DNA of 64,000 bases from positions 62,001 through 126,000 of the forward strand of contig NZ_QGGZ01000010.1 of the NCBI RefSeq assembly GCF_003148825.1, read 5' to 3'. The position numbers and the translations under genes were made by a program. The notes under the pieces were generated by a model. That model was not told where the DNA came from, did no database searches, and saw only the letters and a list, made by a program, of their open reading frames with translations. Shown here piece by piece: positions 49,057 through 58,488 of the stretch. The stretch's first letter is position 1; each line of letters starts with the position of its first letter. This stretch comes from Streptomyces sp. CG 926. GTDB lineage: Bacteria > Actinomycetota > Actinomycetes > Streptomycetales > Streptomycetaceae.

Positions 49057-50199
49057 ATGCGCTTCCCTTCGCCCCCGGGCCCGCCGATCACCTTCACGGC
49101 GCGGCTGCACGACGCCCGTACCGCGACGGTGATCGGCCGGCTGCTCGGGCTCGCCCTCGTCGTCTGTTTCGCCACCGGTGTGCTCAGCCACTTCCTCCAG
49201 CATCCGCCGCTCTGGTTGGCCGACCGGCTCCCGAGCCGCCCGTACTGGGGCTACCGGCTCACCCAGGGGCTGCACGTGGCCTCCGGCACGGCCTCGATCC
49301 CGCTGCTGGCGGCCAAGCTGTGGACGGTCTACCCGCGGCTCTTCGCGTGGCCGCCGGTACGGTCCGTGCTCCACGCGCTGGAACGGCTCTCGGTGGCCGT
49401 GCTCGTCGCCGCCGCGGTCTTCGAGCTGTTCACCGGGCTGCTGAACACCTTCCAGTGGTACCCCTGGCCGTTCTCCTTCGTTCCCGTGCACTACGCCGTC
49501 GGCTGGGTCCTGCTGGGGGCTCTGCTGCTGCACGTCGCCGTGCAATGGCCGCTGATCCGCGACCACTTCACCCGCCGCTCCCCCGGCACCCTGGCCCTGC
49601 CCGAGACCGATGGTCCGGACCGGCGGCAGCTCCTGGCGGCGGTCGTGGCCGGGGTCGGCGCGGTCACCCTGACCACCGTCGGGCAGTCCGTCACCGCGCT
49701 CGGCCCGCTGGAGCTGTTCGGTCCGCGCAGTCCGGCGCACGGCCCGCAGGGGCTTCCGGTGAACCGTACGGCCGCCGCGGCGGGCGTCACGGCGGCCTCG
49801 CTGGACGGCTGGCGGCTGACCCTGACGGGGCCGCGCCCGGCCGCCCTGACCCTGGAGGAGCTGCGCGCGCTCCCGCAGCACGAGGTGACCCTGCCCCTGG
49901 CCTGTGTGGAGGGCTGGAGCAAGTCCGCGAGGTGGACGGGCGTACGGGTACGGGACCTGCTGGAGTTGGCCGGCGGGGGCCCGGACGCGCGCTGCCGGGT
50001 GGTGTCGCTGGAAGCGGTGGGCGCGTACCGGGTGATGGAGATGGGCCGCCTGTACGCGCAGGACCCGCTCACCTTGCTGGCGCTGCGTCTGAACGGTGAG
50101 GTGCTGTCGCTGGACCACGGTTACCCGGCGCGGATCATCGCCCCGAACCGGCCGGGCGTCCTGCAGACCAAGTGGGTCGGCCGACTGGAGGTGGCGTGA
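49057..50199 (+). CDS. Membrane-anchored sulfite-oxidase-type molybdopterin oxidoreductase
   Basis: This encodes 380 residues. The N-terminal ~210 residues form four or five membrane helices carrying His in helices (GLHVASG, VHYAVGW, LLLHVAVQW), suggesting b-type heme. The C-terminal ~170 residues are a molybdopterin-binding domain: LTLTGPRPAALTLEELRALP, PLACVEGWSKSARW with the Mo-ligand Cys283, VRDLLELAG, and HGYPARIIAPNRPGVLQTKW. In contrast to cytosolic sulfite oxidase there is no dimerisation domain. It resembles YedY-like reductases fused to their membrane anchor. Electron donor and substrate are unknown. The next gene starts in the stop codon. Confidence 0.9.
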   Translation: MRFPSPPGPPITFTARLHDARTATVIGRLLGLALVVCFATGVLSHFLQHPPLWLADRLPSRPYWGYRLTQGLHVASGTASIPLLAAKLWTVYPRLFAWPPVRSVLHALERLSVAVLVAAAVFELFTGLLNTFQWYPWPFSFVPVHYAVGWVLLGALLLHVAVQWPLIRDHFTRRSPGTLALPETDGPDRRQLLAAVVAGVGAVTLTTVGQSVTALGPLELFGPRSPAHGPQGLPVNRTAAAAGVTAASLDGWRLTLTGPRPAALTLEELRALPQHEVTLPLACVEGWSKSARWTGVRVRDLLELAGGGPDARCRVVSLEAVGAYRVMEMGRLYAQDPLTLLALRLNGEVLSLDHGYPARIIAPNRPGVLQTKWVGRLEVA

Positions 50200-50606
50200 T
50201 GGCCTTCCGTCATGCGGTCGGTGGCGTCGGCGTGGTCGTGATGGCCTTCGGCGGCCTCCTGCTGGTGCGGGAACCCGAGCCGGGGCGGATCGCCCTGTGG
50301 CTCGCGGGTGGAGTCCTCGTGCACGACGGACTGATCGCCCCGTCGATCGTCGGGGTCGGGGCGCTGTGCGCGGCGGCGGGCCTACGCCTGCGCGGGGTCC
50401 CGCGCGCCGCGCTGGTCGTCGCGGGTTCCCTGACGGTGATCGCTCTGCCGCCGCTCCTGCGTCCCGGTGGCGTGGCGAACCCGTCGGTGCTGCCGTTGGA
50501 CTATCCGCGGAACTGGCTGCTGGCGATGGCCGCGATCGGCGTACTCACGGCCGGGTACGCGGGAGCGCGCACATGGGGGCGCCGACGGACGGCCCGTCGG
50601 CGCTGA
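50199..50606 (+). CDS. Small membrane protein coupled to the molybdoenzyme
   Basis: This encodes 135 residues from ATG 50199, whose A is the last base of the molybdoenzyme TGA (TGATG). GGAGGT lies 6 nt upstream inside that gene. Four hydrophobic helices (HAVGGVGVVVMAFGGLLLV, GRIALWLAGGVLVHDGLIAP and two more) and a basic tail (RTWGRRRTARRR) are seen. No motif identifies it. The translational coupling strongly suggests it forms a complex with the molybdoenzyme or assists its assembly. Confidence 0.8.
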   Translation: MAFRHAVGGVGVVVMAFGGLLLVREPEPGRIALWLAGGVLVHDGLIAPSIVGVGALCAAAGLRLRGVPRAALVVAGSLTVIALPPLLRPGGVANPSVLPLDYPRNWLLAMAAIGVLTAGYAGARTWGRRRTARRR

Positions 50607-50616
50607 GCAGGGCGAC

Positions 50617-50662
50617 CACGTAGGGGGAGTCGATGCCGACGGGCATCGACTCCCCCTACGTG
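50617..50662. terminator. Perfect 21-bp stem, 4-nt loop
   Basis: The left arm begins cacgtaggggg at 50617 and the right arm, its exact complement, ends at 50662. It starts 11 bp after the small membrane protein and ends 20 bp before the convergent methyltransferase stop. Its length and perfection mark a strong bidirectional terminator; cttctt follows on the + side. Confidence 0.9.
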
Positions 50663-50681
50663 CTGCTTCTTCCCGACCCGG

Positions 50682-51338
50682 TCAGCGCCGCAGGCTCACG
50701 AAGTCGCGGCCGCCGGCCTGCCAGGTCACGGGCCGGGTCCAGCCGGCGTCCACGGCTTCGGCGCACAGGGCGCGGGCGCCGAGCCGGGCCCACCGGAAGG
50801 GCGCCCCGCGGCCGCCGCGGCCGTCGTCGACGTACACCTCCACGCGTTCGTCCACATCGACGGTGGTCACCTCGACCAGCAAGGAGCCGTCCGGGGCAGC
50901 GAGCTGGGCGGCGCGGTGGAGCAGCGCGGCCGGGTCGCCGCCGATGCCGATGTTGCCGTCGATGAGCAGGACGGTGCCCCAGCGGCCCTCCCCGGGCAGC
51001 GGATCGAAGACGGACCGGCACAGCGCGCTGCCGCCGGCCCGCGTCGTGCGGGCCACGGCCTCGGGGGTGACGTCCACTCCCAGCGCCCGGTGCCCGCGCG
51101 TGGCCAAGGTGGCGACGAGGCGCCCGGGGCCGCAGCCGATGTCCAGGACGGGCCCCGTACAGCGGGCGAGGACGCCTTCGTCCGCCTCGTCCGGTTCGGC
51201 GCACCACCGCTCGACGTCCAGCGGGAGCAGCCAGCCGTCCGAGCGCCGTAGGTAGAGGGGGCCTTGGCCCGCGCGCAGCGCGTCGGCGTAGGGGTCGGCC
51301 CGCCAGGCGAGGGCGGGTTCGGCGAGTTGGGCGGTCAT
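50682..51338 (-). CDS. Class I SAM-dependent methyltransferase
   Basis: This encodes 218 residues. The SAM site is VLDIGCGPGRLVATLA (64-79), with GHRALGVDV as the acidic strand-2 motif and LLIDGNIGIGGDPAALL as motif IV region. There is no transmembrane helix. It is the last gene of a three-gene overlapping unit (GT2, DUF2064, methyltransferase), starting with ATG in the stop of the DUF2064 gene (4-nt overlap). Such a unit suggests modification of the same glycan or lipid-linked product. Confidence 0.92.
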   Translation of the reverse strand: MTAQLAEPALAWRADPYADALRAGQGPLYLRRSDGWLLPLDVERWCAEPDEADEGVLARCTGPVLDIGCGPGRLVATLATRGHRALGVDVTPEAVARTTRAGGSALCRSVFDPLPGEGRWGTVLLIDGNIGIGGDPAALLHRAAQLAAPDGSLLVEVTTVDVDERVEVYVDDGRGGRGAPFRWARLGARALCAEAVDAGWTRPVTWQAGGRDFVSLRR

Positions 51339-51955
51339 CGTGTCACCGCGCGCAGGCCGCAGTGCAGGGTGGCGAAGCGGCTGGCGGGTACGTCGGCGGC
51401 GACGCGCGCCGCGTCGGCCGGGGTGTCCACGTCGCACAGCTCGGGCAGGTCCCGTACCGTCCGCCCGGAGGCGATCAGCCGGGCACGCTGTGCCTCGCCC
51501 GTGGTCGGCAGGGACATGGGTACGCCGAGGAGCAGGGCCGGGTCCGGCTCGGCCAGGCCCAGCGCCCAGAAGCCGCCGTCGTCGGCGGGGCCGAACCAGG
51601 CGTCCGTCTCGCCGAAGTCGAGGCCGCGCGCGAGCAGGTCCGGGGTGACCTGCGGGGTGTCCATGCCGATGAGCAGGGTGGGCCCCTCGGCCCGGGCGAA
51701 GGCCGCGGCCAGCCGGGCGTCGAGCCCGCCCGCGCACTGCGGGACGACCTCGATGCCGTGGGGCAACCAGGGCCCGGGCGCCCCGTCGAGTACGAGGACG
51801 CGCCGCCGGGCCGGGGTGGCGAGGACGGCGGCCAGGGTGTCCTGGAGCGCGGCCCGCGCCAGCTCGGCGGCCTGTTCCGGGGTGAAGTGCGGGGTGAGGC
51901 GGGTCTTGACCCGGCCGGCGACGGGCGCCTTGGCGATGACGAGGAGGGTGCTCAT
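51335..51955 (-). CDS. DUF2064 / TIGR04282-type nucleotidyltransferase-like glycosyltransferase
   Basis: This encodes 206 residues. A GT-A-like fold starts with LLVIAKAPVAGRVKTRLTPHF (the K-x-P..G..KTRL motif of this family), then RRRVLVLDGAP, LLIGMDTPQVTPDLL (the GxDxP site) and FGPADDGGFWALGL (DDGG(F/Y)). The family is annotated as 'arsenosugar biosynthesis' in some databases, but no arsenic genes lie here, so that label is not supported. It overlaps the preceding GT2 gene by 4 nt and the following methyltransferase by 4 nt, giving strict coupling. Confidence 0.88.
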   Translation of the reverse strand: MSTLLVIAKAPVAGRVKTRLTPHFTPEQAAELARAALQDTLAAVLATPARRRVLVLDGAPGPWLPHGIEVVPQCAGGLDARLAAAFARAEGPTLLIGMDTPQVTPDLLARGLDFGETDAWFGPADDGGFWALGLAEPDPALLLGVPMSLPTTGEAQRARLIASGRTVRDLPELCDVDTPADAARVAADVPASRFATLHCGLRAVTR

Positions 51956-52668
51956 GCGGAAACCCCCTCGGTGGGCGCGGGCCGGCCGCCCGGCGGCTCG
52001 GCGAGCACCTCGCGCATGTCCCGCACCGCGTGCCAGGTGCCCCGCCAGGTGCCGGTGACCTTGGACTTCCCGGATCGGGGCAGGTAGGGGATGTCGGTCT
52101 CGGCGACGCGCCAGCCGGCGTCGGCGGCCCGGACGACCATCTGGAGCGGGTAGCCGCTGCGCCGGTCGGTCAGGTCCAGGCCGAGCAAGGCCTCGCGGCG
52201 CGCGACCCGCATCGGTCCGAGGTCGTGCAGTCGCAGTCCGGTACGGCGGCGCAGCATCCGCGCGAGCGCGAGGTTCCCGGCGCGGGCGTGCACGGGCCAG
52301 GCGCCGCGCCCCTGGGGTCGGCGGCGGCCGAGCAGCAGGTCGGCCTCGCCGGCGGCGACGCGCACCGCCATGGCGGCGAGCAGCCCGGGGTCCATGGAGG
52401 CGTCGCAGTCGCAGAAGCAGACCAGGTCGGCGCGGGCGGCGAGCAGCCCGGCGTGGCAGGCGGCGCCGAACCCGCGCCGGCTCTCCTTGACGACGGTGGC
52501 GCCCAGGCTCCGGGCGATCTCCGCCGAGCCGTCGGTCGAACCGTTGTCGACGACGATGGCGCGCCATCCGGCCGGCACCCGCGCCAGCACCCAGGGGAGC
52601 GCCTGCGCCTCGTCGAGGCACGGCAGTACGAGGTCCGCGCGGGGCGGAGCACAAGCTGATGAAGTCAC
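51952..52668 (-). CDS. GT2-family glycosyltransferase (polyprenyl-phosphate sugar synthase-like)
   Basis: This encodes 238 residues from GTG 52668. TACGGT lies 7 nt upstream, so it is likely leaderless, and a start any earlier would be inside the promoter. The GT-A fold shows LVLPCLDEAQALPWVLARVP, IVVDNGSTDGSAEIARSLGA (41-60), the DCD-type metal motif (D87-C-D89) and SGYPLQMVVRAADAGW with a RSGKSKVTGTW block. These match dolichol- or polyprenyl-phosphate sugar synthases lacking membrane helices. A product such as polyprenyl-P-mannose would feed the nearby GT87 enzyme. First gene of a coupled three-gene unit and divergent from the response regulator. Confidence 0.88.
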   Translation of the reverse strand: MTSSACAPPRADLVLPCLDEAQALPWVLARVPAGWRAIVVDNGSTDGSAEIARSLGATVVKESRRGFGAACHAGLLAARADLVCFCDCDASMDPGLLAAMAVRVAAGEADLLLGRRRPQGRGAWPVHARAGNLALARMLRRRTGLRLHDLGPMRVARREALLGLDLTDRRSGYPLQMVVRAADAGWRVAETDIPYLPRSGKSKVTGTWRGTWHAVRDMREVLAEPPGGRPAPTEGVSA

Positions 52669-52712
52669 CCTCCACACCGTAGGAACCGGAACTGCGGAAA
52701 GGGGGGCCGCAG

Positions 52713-52730
52713 ACCTTACGAAACGCGGAC
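52713..52730. promoter_or_regulatory. Shared 18-bp motif, copy B (GT2 / response regulator promoter)
   Basis: accttacgaaacgcggac on the + strand, i.e. the reverse orientation of copy A, with 16 of 18 positions identical. It is 45 bp from the GT2 start and 62 bp from the response regulator start. Its site in the regulator promoter would allow autoregulation. Confidence 0.6.
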
Positions 52731-52791
52731 GCCGTCCTGTGGAAGGGGGGCTGGGCCACCCGCGGGCCGCGACGGGTGGCAGCCTGGGGGC

Positions 52792-53599
<808 letters not shown>

Positions 53600-53607
<8 letters not shown>

Positions 53608-54712
53608 CTTTCTGCTGATCGCCCTGTACGCGCTCCTCGGCGCGGGCGCGGCCGGCCTGCTCGGGGCGGTGGCGCTGCGGATACTGCGCAGGCGCAGTGT
53701 CGCCGTCTCCCTCGCGATCGTCGCCGCGGTCGCGGTGTCCGCGATGCTCGCCGGAACCCTGACCGTGGCCTGGGCGATGTTCCTGTCCTCCCACGACCTG
53801 GCCGTCGTGACCATGGTCGTGGCGACGGCGGCGGCCGTCTCGATGGTCACCGCGCTGCTGCTGGGCCGTCAGGTCGTTCGGCGCTGCCGGGAACTCGTCC
53901 GCGCGGCCCGGGTCTTCGGGGAGGAGGGTACGTTCGCGGCGCCGACCGTGCCCGCCCCCGCCGAGTTGACGGCGCTGAGCCGCGAGTTGGCCCTCACCAG
54001 CGACCGGCTGGCCGCCTCCCGGGAGCGCGAGCGGGCCCTGGAGGCTTCGCGGCGCGAGCTCGTGGCCTGGATCTCGCACGATCTACGCACCCCGCTGGCC
54101 GGGCTGCGCGCCATGTCCGAAGCGCTGGAGGACGGCATGGCGGCCGATCCCGCCCGCTACCACCGGCAGATCCGCACCGAGGTGGACCGCCTCAACTCGA
54201 TGGTCGGCGACCTCTTCGAGCTCTCCCGCATCCACGCGGGCGCGCTGTCCCTCACCCTGACCCGGATGTCGCTGCACGACCTGGTGGGCGACGCCCTGGC
54301 CGGTACCGACGCGCTCGCCCGCGAGCACGGTGTACGGCTGGTCGGCGAGGGGGTCGCCTCACTGCCGGTGGAGGTCGACGGCAAGGAGATGACCCGGGTG
54401 CTGTCCAACCTCCTGGTCAACGCCATCCGCCACACCCCGGCCGACGGTACGGTCGCGATCGCCGCCGAACGCCGCGCGGACTCGGTGGTGGTCTCGGTCA
54501 CCGACGCCTGCGGAGGCATCCCCGAGGAGGACCTCCCGCGCGTCTTCGACACGGGCTGGCGCGGCACCCCGGCCCGCACCCCTCCCTCCGGCGCGGGCCT
54601 GGGCCTCGCGATCGTCCGGGGCATCGTCGAGGCCCACGCGGGCCACGCGAACGTCCACAACGTCTCCGGCGGCTGCCGCTTCGAACTGACCCTGCCGGCC
54701 GCCGCCGGCTAG
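53600..54712 (+). CDS. Sensor histidine kinase
   Basis: This encodes 370 residues. Two N-terminal hydrophobic helix pairs (FLLIALYALLGAGAAGLL; AIVAAVAVSAMLAGTLTVAW; VTMVVATAAAVSMVTALLLG) anchor it with a very short outer part, so membrane or intracellular signals are more likely than a periplasmic ligand. A HAMP-like segment leads to the DHp helix with phospho-acceptor H160 (WISHDLRTPL). The ATPase domain has N box NLLVNAIRHT, G1 DACGGIPEEDL and G2 GAGLGLAIV. ATG 53600 lies in the last codons of the regulator gene. Genes on both sides of this pair carry the shared promoter motif. Confidence 0.95.
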
Positions 54713-54920
54713 GTAATACCCGGCCGTCTCAGGGCGATTGAACGCCCAGGGGATGCACGGGGACCGGATGTGCGACTGCCCTCCCATGTGAGCCCGCGCC
54801 GGGTTAGGGTGGTCGAACTCGATCCGCAGCCATGGTTCTTGTCGGCACGGGATACGGCCTCGGCCGTCCGGTGTCCGGGCCAGGTGCAAGATCTCCGCTT
54901 ACACGTGGAAGGTTCTTGCC
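54713..54920. other. 208-bp gap, no gene
   Basis: No convincing ORF, hairpin or copy of the 18-bp motif is seen between the sensor kinase and the NmrA gene, so the latter probably has an independent promoter. Confidence 0.5.
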
Positions 54921-55880
54921 GTGGACAATTTCGAGCGCCATGAGAAGGTGCCGCCCTGCGAACGCCCCGTTCTGCTGACCGTCGTCGGTCCGCGCAAGGA
55001 CGAGGGCAACAGCCCCACCGGGATCGTCGGCCGATGCCTTGCACGGCAGTTGCTCGCCATGGGCCGACGGGTGCGGGTGATGGCGGAGCCGGACCGGTTC
55101 GACGGCCCGCCCGACGGGGTCGAAGTCGTGGAGGGGTCCATCACGCGACCGCTGGAGTGTGCCCACGCCTTCGACGGTGTCGGGGCCGTGTTCCTCGCCG
55201 GTGCCCATCCCTCGACGGTCCAGGACGCCCTTGCTCTCGCTCGGAGAGCCGGTGCCGGGAAGATCGTCCTGCTGTCGTCCCACGGGCCGGAGTACGAGGC
55301 GGCGAATCCACCGGAGACCTGGTTCTGGCTGGCGATCGAGAAGGCCGTGGAGGCTTCGGGCCTCGCCTGGACGCACATCCGGCCGTCGGCCGTGATGGGT
55401 GCCGTCATCGAGGGCACCTACCCGGCCACGGGGTCCGACTGGCCCGACACCGTCCGGGCCGACGGGGTGGTCCGGGAGGCCTTCCTCGGTGCCGGGCACT
55501 ACCCCTTCATCCATGAGGAGGACCTCGCCGCCGTGGCGGCCGCGGCCCTGACCGGTGACGACCACGCCGGGACGGTCGTGGAGGCGGTGGGCCCACCGCT
55601 GAGCACGCGTGCACGGATACGGAGCGTCGCTGCCGCCCTCGGCCGTGACCTCGGCACGGTCGACCTGACGCCCGACGAGTGCCGGGCGGTGTGGCGAGGT
55701 CTCGGCTGGCCCGAAGGCGCGATCGACGTGACGCTGTTCGCCCTCGAGGTGTACGGCGCCCGATACGCCGAGCTCCTTCGATGGACGCTCGACCAACGGC
55801 CGTCCGTGCAGGACGTCATCGGCCGTCCCCCGCGCACGTACGACGACTGGGTGCGCGAGCACATCGACGTGTTCCGCTGA
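54921..55880 (+). CDS. NmrA-like NAD(P)-binding protein
   Basis: This encodes 319 residues from GTG 54921 with AAGG 8 nt upstream. The Rossmann start is atypical (LLTVVGPRKDEGNSPTGIVG), with the glycine motif spread out over a longer loop, but VRVMAEPDRFD after strand 2, VLLSSHGPEYEAANPPE, WTHIRPSAVMGA and FIHEEDLAAVAAAAL (H-x-D-LA) place it in the NmrA/SDR-a5 group. It could act as a redox sensor or an oxidoreductase. It converges with the epimerase gene across a stem-loop. Confidence 0.85.
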   Translation: MDNFERHEKVPPCERPVLLTVVGPRKDEGNSPTGIVGRCLARQLLAMGRRVRVMAEPDRFDGPPDGVEVVEGSITRPLECAHAFDGVGAVFLAGAHPSTVQDALALARRAGAGKIVLLSSHGPEYEAANPPETWFWLAIEKAVEASGLAWTHIRPSAVMGAVIEGTYPATGSDWPDTVRADGVVREAFLGAGHYPFIHEEDLAAVAAAALTGDDHAGTVVEAVGPPLSTRARIRSVAAALGRDLGTVDLTPDECRAVWRGLGWPEGAIDVTLFALEVYGARYAELLRWTLDQRPSVQDVIGRPPRTYDDWVREHIDVFR

Positions 55881-55890
55881 CCCCGGCCGA

Positions 55891-55917
55891 CCGGCGGGGT
55901 GGCTCGACCCCCGCCGG
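55891..55917. terminator. Perfect 9-bp stem-loop
   Basis: Arms ccggcgggg (55891-55899) and its complement (55909-55917), with a 9-nt loop, lie between the convergent NmrA and epimerase genes. Likely bidirectional. Confidence 0.65.
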
Positions 55918-55942
55918 ATGATCAAGGTCTGCTAGGCCTGGG

Positions 55943-56980
55943 TCACGGCCCCGTCGCAAAGGAAACGGCCTGGCCCGTGGCCAGTTCGGCCATGCCCGCG
56001 GCGAACGGGACGACCGGGCGCCAGCCCAACTCGTAGCGCAGCCGCGCCGAGTCGGCGGTGATGTGCCGGACGTCCCCGAGGCGGTACTCGCCGGTGACGA
56101 CCGGCGTCGGGCCGCCGCACGCGGCGGCCAGCGCCTCGGCCATGTCGCCGACGGTCCGCGGGTCGCCGCTGCCGACGTTGTAGGCGGTGAAGCCCGCGGG
56201 CCCGGTGGCCGTGGTGACCCCGGCCGGGGCCTCCATGGCCTCCAGGGCCACCGCGTTGGCCGCGGCCACGTCCCGCACGTGGACGAAGTCCCGGCGCTGT
56301 CCGCCGTCCTCGAAGACGCGCGGTGCCTCGCCCCGCGCGAGCGAGGACCGGAACAGCGCGGCCACTCCCGCGTACGGGGTGTCGCGGGGCATCCCCGGCC
56401 CGTAGACGTTGTGGTAGCGCAGCGAGATGACGCGCCCACCGGTGGCCCGGGCCCAGGAGGACGCGAGGTGTTCCTGGGCCAGCTTGGTCGTGGCGTAGAC
56501 GTTGCGGGGGTCGGTCGGGGCGTCCTCGGTGACCAGCCCCGGCGCCAGGTCGGCGCCGCAGACCGGGCAGCGCGGTTCGAACCGCCCGGCCCGCAGGTCG
56601 CTCTCGGCGCGCGGGCCGGGCCGGACGATGCCGTGGTCGAGGCACTCGTAGCGCCCCTCGCCGTAGACGACCATCGACCCGGCGAGCAGCAGCCGCGGCA
56701 CGCGGGCACGTGCCATCTCGGCCAGCAGCACCGCGGTGCCCAGGTCGTTGGCCGACACGTAGCCGGGGGCGTCGCCGAAGTCCTTCCCGAGCCCCACCTT
56801 GGCCGCCTGGTGACAGACCGCGTCCACGCCCGCCAACGCCTCCGCCACGGCATGCGGGTCCCGTACGTCCCGCCCGTCCTTCGCCAGGTCGAGAACCAGC
56901 GGGTCATGGCCACGGCCGATCAGCTCGGCGACGATGTGCGAGCCGATGAAGCCCGCTCCTCCAGTCACAAGTACGCGCAT
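55943..56980 (-). CDS. NAD-dependent sugar-nucleotide epimerase/dehydratase with a CxxC insertion
   Basis: This encodes 345 residues. The extended SDR has VTGGAGFIGSHIVAEL (GGAGFIG, 7-13), S102 (AGSMVVYG), Y162-x3-K166 (VYATTKLAQE) and the substrate-side RYHNVYGPGMPRDTPYAG segment. A 30-residue insertion before the catalytic Tyr contains C138-P-V-C141 (RFEPRCPVCGADLAPG), resembling half a zinc ribbon or a redox pair, unusual for this family. TAGCGT lies 6 nt before ATG 56980, so it is likely leaderless. The 18-bp motif (copy C) 52 bp upstream links it to the glycosyltransferase block. It could supply a nucleotide sugar. Confidence 0.9.
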   Translation of the reverse strand: MRVLVTGGAGFIGSHIVAELIGRGHDPLVLDLAKDGRDVRDPHAVAEALAGVDAVCHQAAKVGLGKDFGDAPGYVSANDLGTAVLLAEMARARVPRLLLAGSMVVYGEGRYECLDHGIVRPGPRAESDLRAGRFEPRCPVCGADLAPGLVTEDAPTDPRNVYATTKLAQEHLASSWARATGGRVISLRYHNVYGPGMPRDTPYAGVAALFRSSLARGEAPRVFEDGGQRRDFVHVRDVAAANAVALEAMEAPAGVTTATGPAGFTAYNVGSGDPRTVGDMAEALAAACGGPTPVVTGEYRLGDVRHITADSARLRYELGWRPVVPFAAGMAELATGQAVSFATGP

Positions 56981-57031
56981 GCCCCGACGCTATGCCGCGC
57001 ACCGCCCCGCTTCGCCCATACCGGGCCGTAC

Positions 57032-57049
57032 GTCACGGATCCGTAAGAA
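57032..57049. promoter_or_regulatory. Shared 18-bp motif, copy C (epimerase promoter)
   Basis: gtcacggatccgtaagaa shares GTC and TCCGTAAG with copy A at the same positions (11 of 18). Its distance of 52 bp to the epimerase start is the same as for copy A to GT87, which is the main reason to include it. Confidence 0.5.
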
Positions 57050-57081
57050 CAGCGGCCGGGCGGTACCTCACCCGTGTCCGG

Positions 57082-58488
57082 TCAGCGCAGGGGACCCGAG
57101 AGCGGTCCGGGGAGCGCGGGCATGGTCGGGGGCAGTGCCGTCCGCCGCTCGGCCGGTGCCTGGGGCGACGGGGCCTGGGCCGGTGGGGCCTCGGCGGGGC
57201 GGTTCTTCGCGGCCGGGTCCGGGAGGCGCGGCGTGCCGGCGCCGCACAGGGCCCGGTCGCGGTAGTCCCGCATGGCGGCGTCGGCCGGGTGCGGGTCGAA
57301 GGCGGTGCTGGCCGCGTCGAGGCGCTGGTACTTCATCAGGTTGTACCCGACGGCGAACTGGCGGCTGCCGTCCGGGCTGGACAGCGCCCAGGTCCCGGCG
57401 CCCCAGACTCCCCCGTCGTGGCCCCAGGCCGGTCCGCAGGGCGTGTCCAGGGAGTAGATGCCGAGGCCGTAGTGCATGACCACGGTGCCCTCCGGGCCCT
57501 TGACGTCGACGGTGGTGCGCATCTGGTCCAGCTGGCGGCGGGGCAGGAGGTCGCCGCCGAGCAGGGCACGGTAGAAGGTGTTGAGGTCCTGCGGGGTGGA
57601 GACGAGGGCGCCGGCGGTACCGGCCCAGGTCATGTTGTAGTCGCTGTAGTCGCGCGGCGGGTCGATGAGCCCGTAGAAGTTCTCGTACATGCGGGCGTGG
57701 GCGCCACGGATGCGCGGGTCGGTGCCGGGGAAGTAGGTGTCGCGCAGGCCCACGCGCCGGATCACGTCCCGTGTGATCAGCTGCTCCGGGTCCTGGCCGG
57801 TCACCTTGCGGAGTATCTCGCCGAGCAGGATGTAGTTGGTGTTGGAGTAGGACCAGTCGGTTCCGGGCTCGAACCGCTGCGGACCGGCCACGCCGTAGCC
57901 GATCAGCACGGCGGGTTCGATCGTGCGGTACCGGTTCTCGTCCAGGCTCTCCGTGGTCCCCTTCAGGAGGGAGGGGAAGGCGTCACCGATGTAGTCGTGG
58001 ATGCCGCTGGTGTGGTTGAGGAGCATACGTACGGTCACCGTGCGGCCACGCTCGCCGGGCAGCAGATCGGGTACGTAGTCGCCGACCGGCCGGTCCAGGT
58101 CGATACGGCCCTTCGCGGACTGCTGGAGGACGGCCACGGCGGTGAACGTCTTGGTGACGCTCCCGACGCGGTGGCGGAGGTCGGGGCGGACCGCGCGCCC
58201 GGTGGCGATGTCGGCGAGACCGGCGGCGCCGTCGAAACGCCGGCGGCCGTCGCGGACCCCGGAGTGGACGCCGTAGATGCCCGCCGCGTGGATCGCGTCC
58301 AGTCCCGCCTGCAGCTGGGCCGGGTCCAGGCGCTTTGCGGCGTCCTGGCCGTAGGTGCCCGGCGCTTCCGGGGTCGCGGCGCTCGCGGCCGGCGCGAGGC
58401 CGGCCAGCAGGGCCACGGCGACGGCCGTGGCCGAGACGGCCCGTCGCAGGCGAGGGGCGGGGCGGTCGGTGGGGCGGGTGTGGGGCAC
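57082..58488 (-). CDS. Secreted S12-family serine hydrolase (beta-lactamase / D-Ala-D-Ala carboxypeptidase type)
   Basis: This encodes 468 residues from GTG 58488 with GAGGAG 5 nt upstream. The Sec signal covers ~1-38 (RRAVSATAVAVALLAGLAPA, cleavage after ASA). The catalytic motifs are S110-V-T-K113, YSN in DWSYSNTNYILLGE, and HDGG near the end of the domain. An R-rich, Pro/Ala-rich tail of ~50 residues follows. Such proteins act as D,D-carboxypeptidases, esterases or beta-lactamases outside the membrane. No regulatory motif of the block before it is found at its promoter. Confidence 0.92.
   Translation of the reverse strand: MPHTRPTDRPAPRLRRAVSATAVAVALLAGLAPAASAATPEAPGTYGQDAAKRLDPAQLQAGLDAIHAAGIYGVHSGVRDGRRRFDGAAGLADIATGRAVRPDLRHRVGSVTKTFTAVAVLQQSAKGRIDLDRPVGDYVPDLLPGERGRTVTVRMLLNHTSGIHDYIGDAFPSLLKGTTESLDENRYRTIEPAVLIGYGVAGPQRFEPGTDWSYSNTNYILLGEILRKVTGQDPEQLITRDVIRRVGLRDTYFPGTDPRIRGAHARMYENFYGLIDPPRDYSDYNMTWAGTAGALVSTPQDLNTFYRALLGGDLLPRRQLDQMRTTVDVKGPEGTVVMHYGLGIYSLDTPCGPAWGHDGGVWGAGTWALSSPDGSRQFAVGYNLMKYQRLDAASTAFDPHPADAAMRDYRDRALCGAGTPRLPDPAAKNRPAEAPPAQAPSPQAPAERRTALPPTMPALPGPLSGPLR

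Noticed and set aside
51335..51955. Arsenosugar biosynthesis function for the DUF2064 protein
   Set aside because: The name comes from a family model. No arsenic methyltransferase, radical-SAM arsenosugar gene or ars operon is present here.
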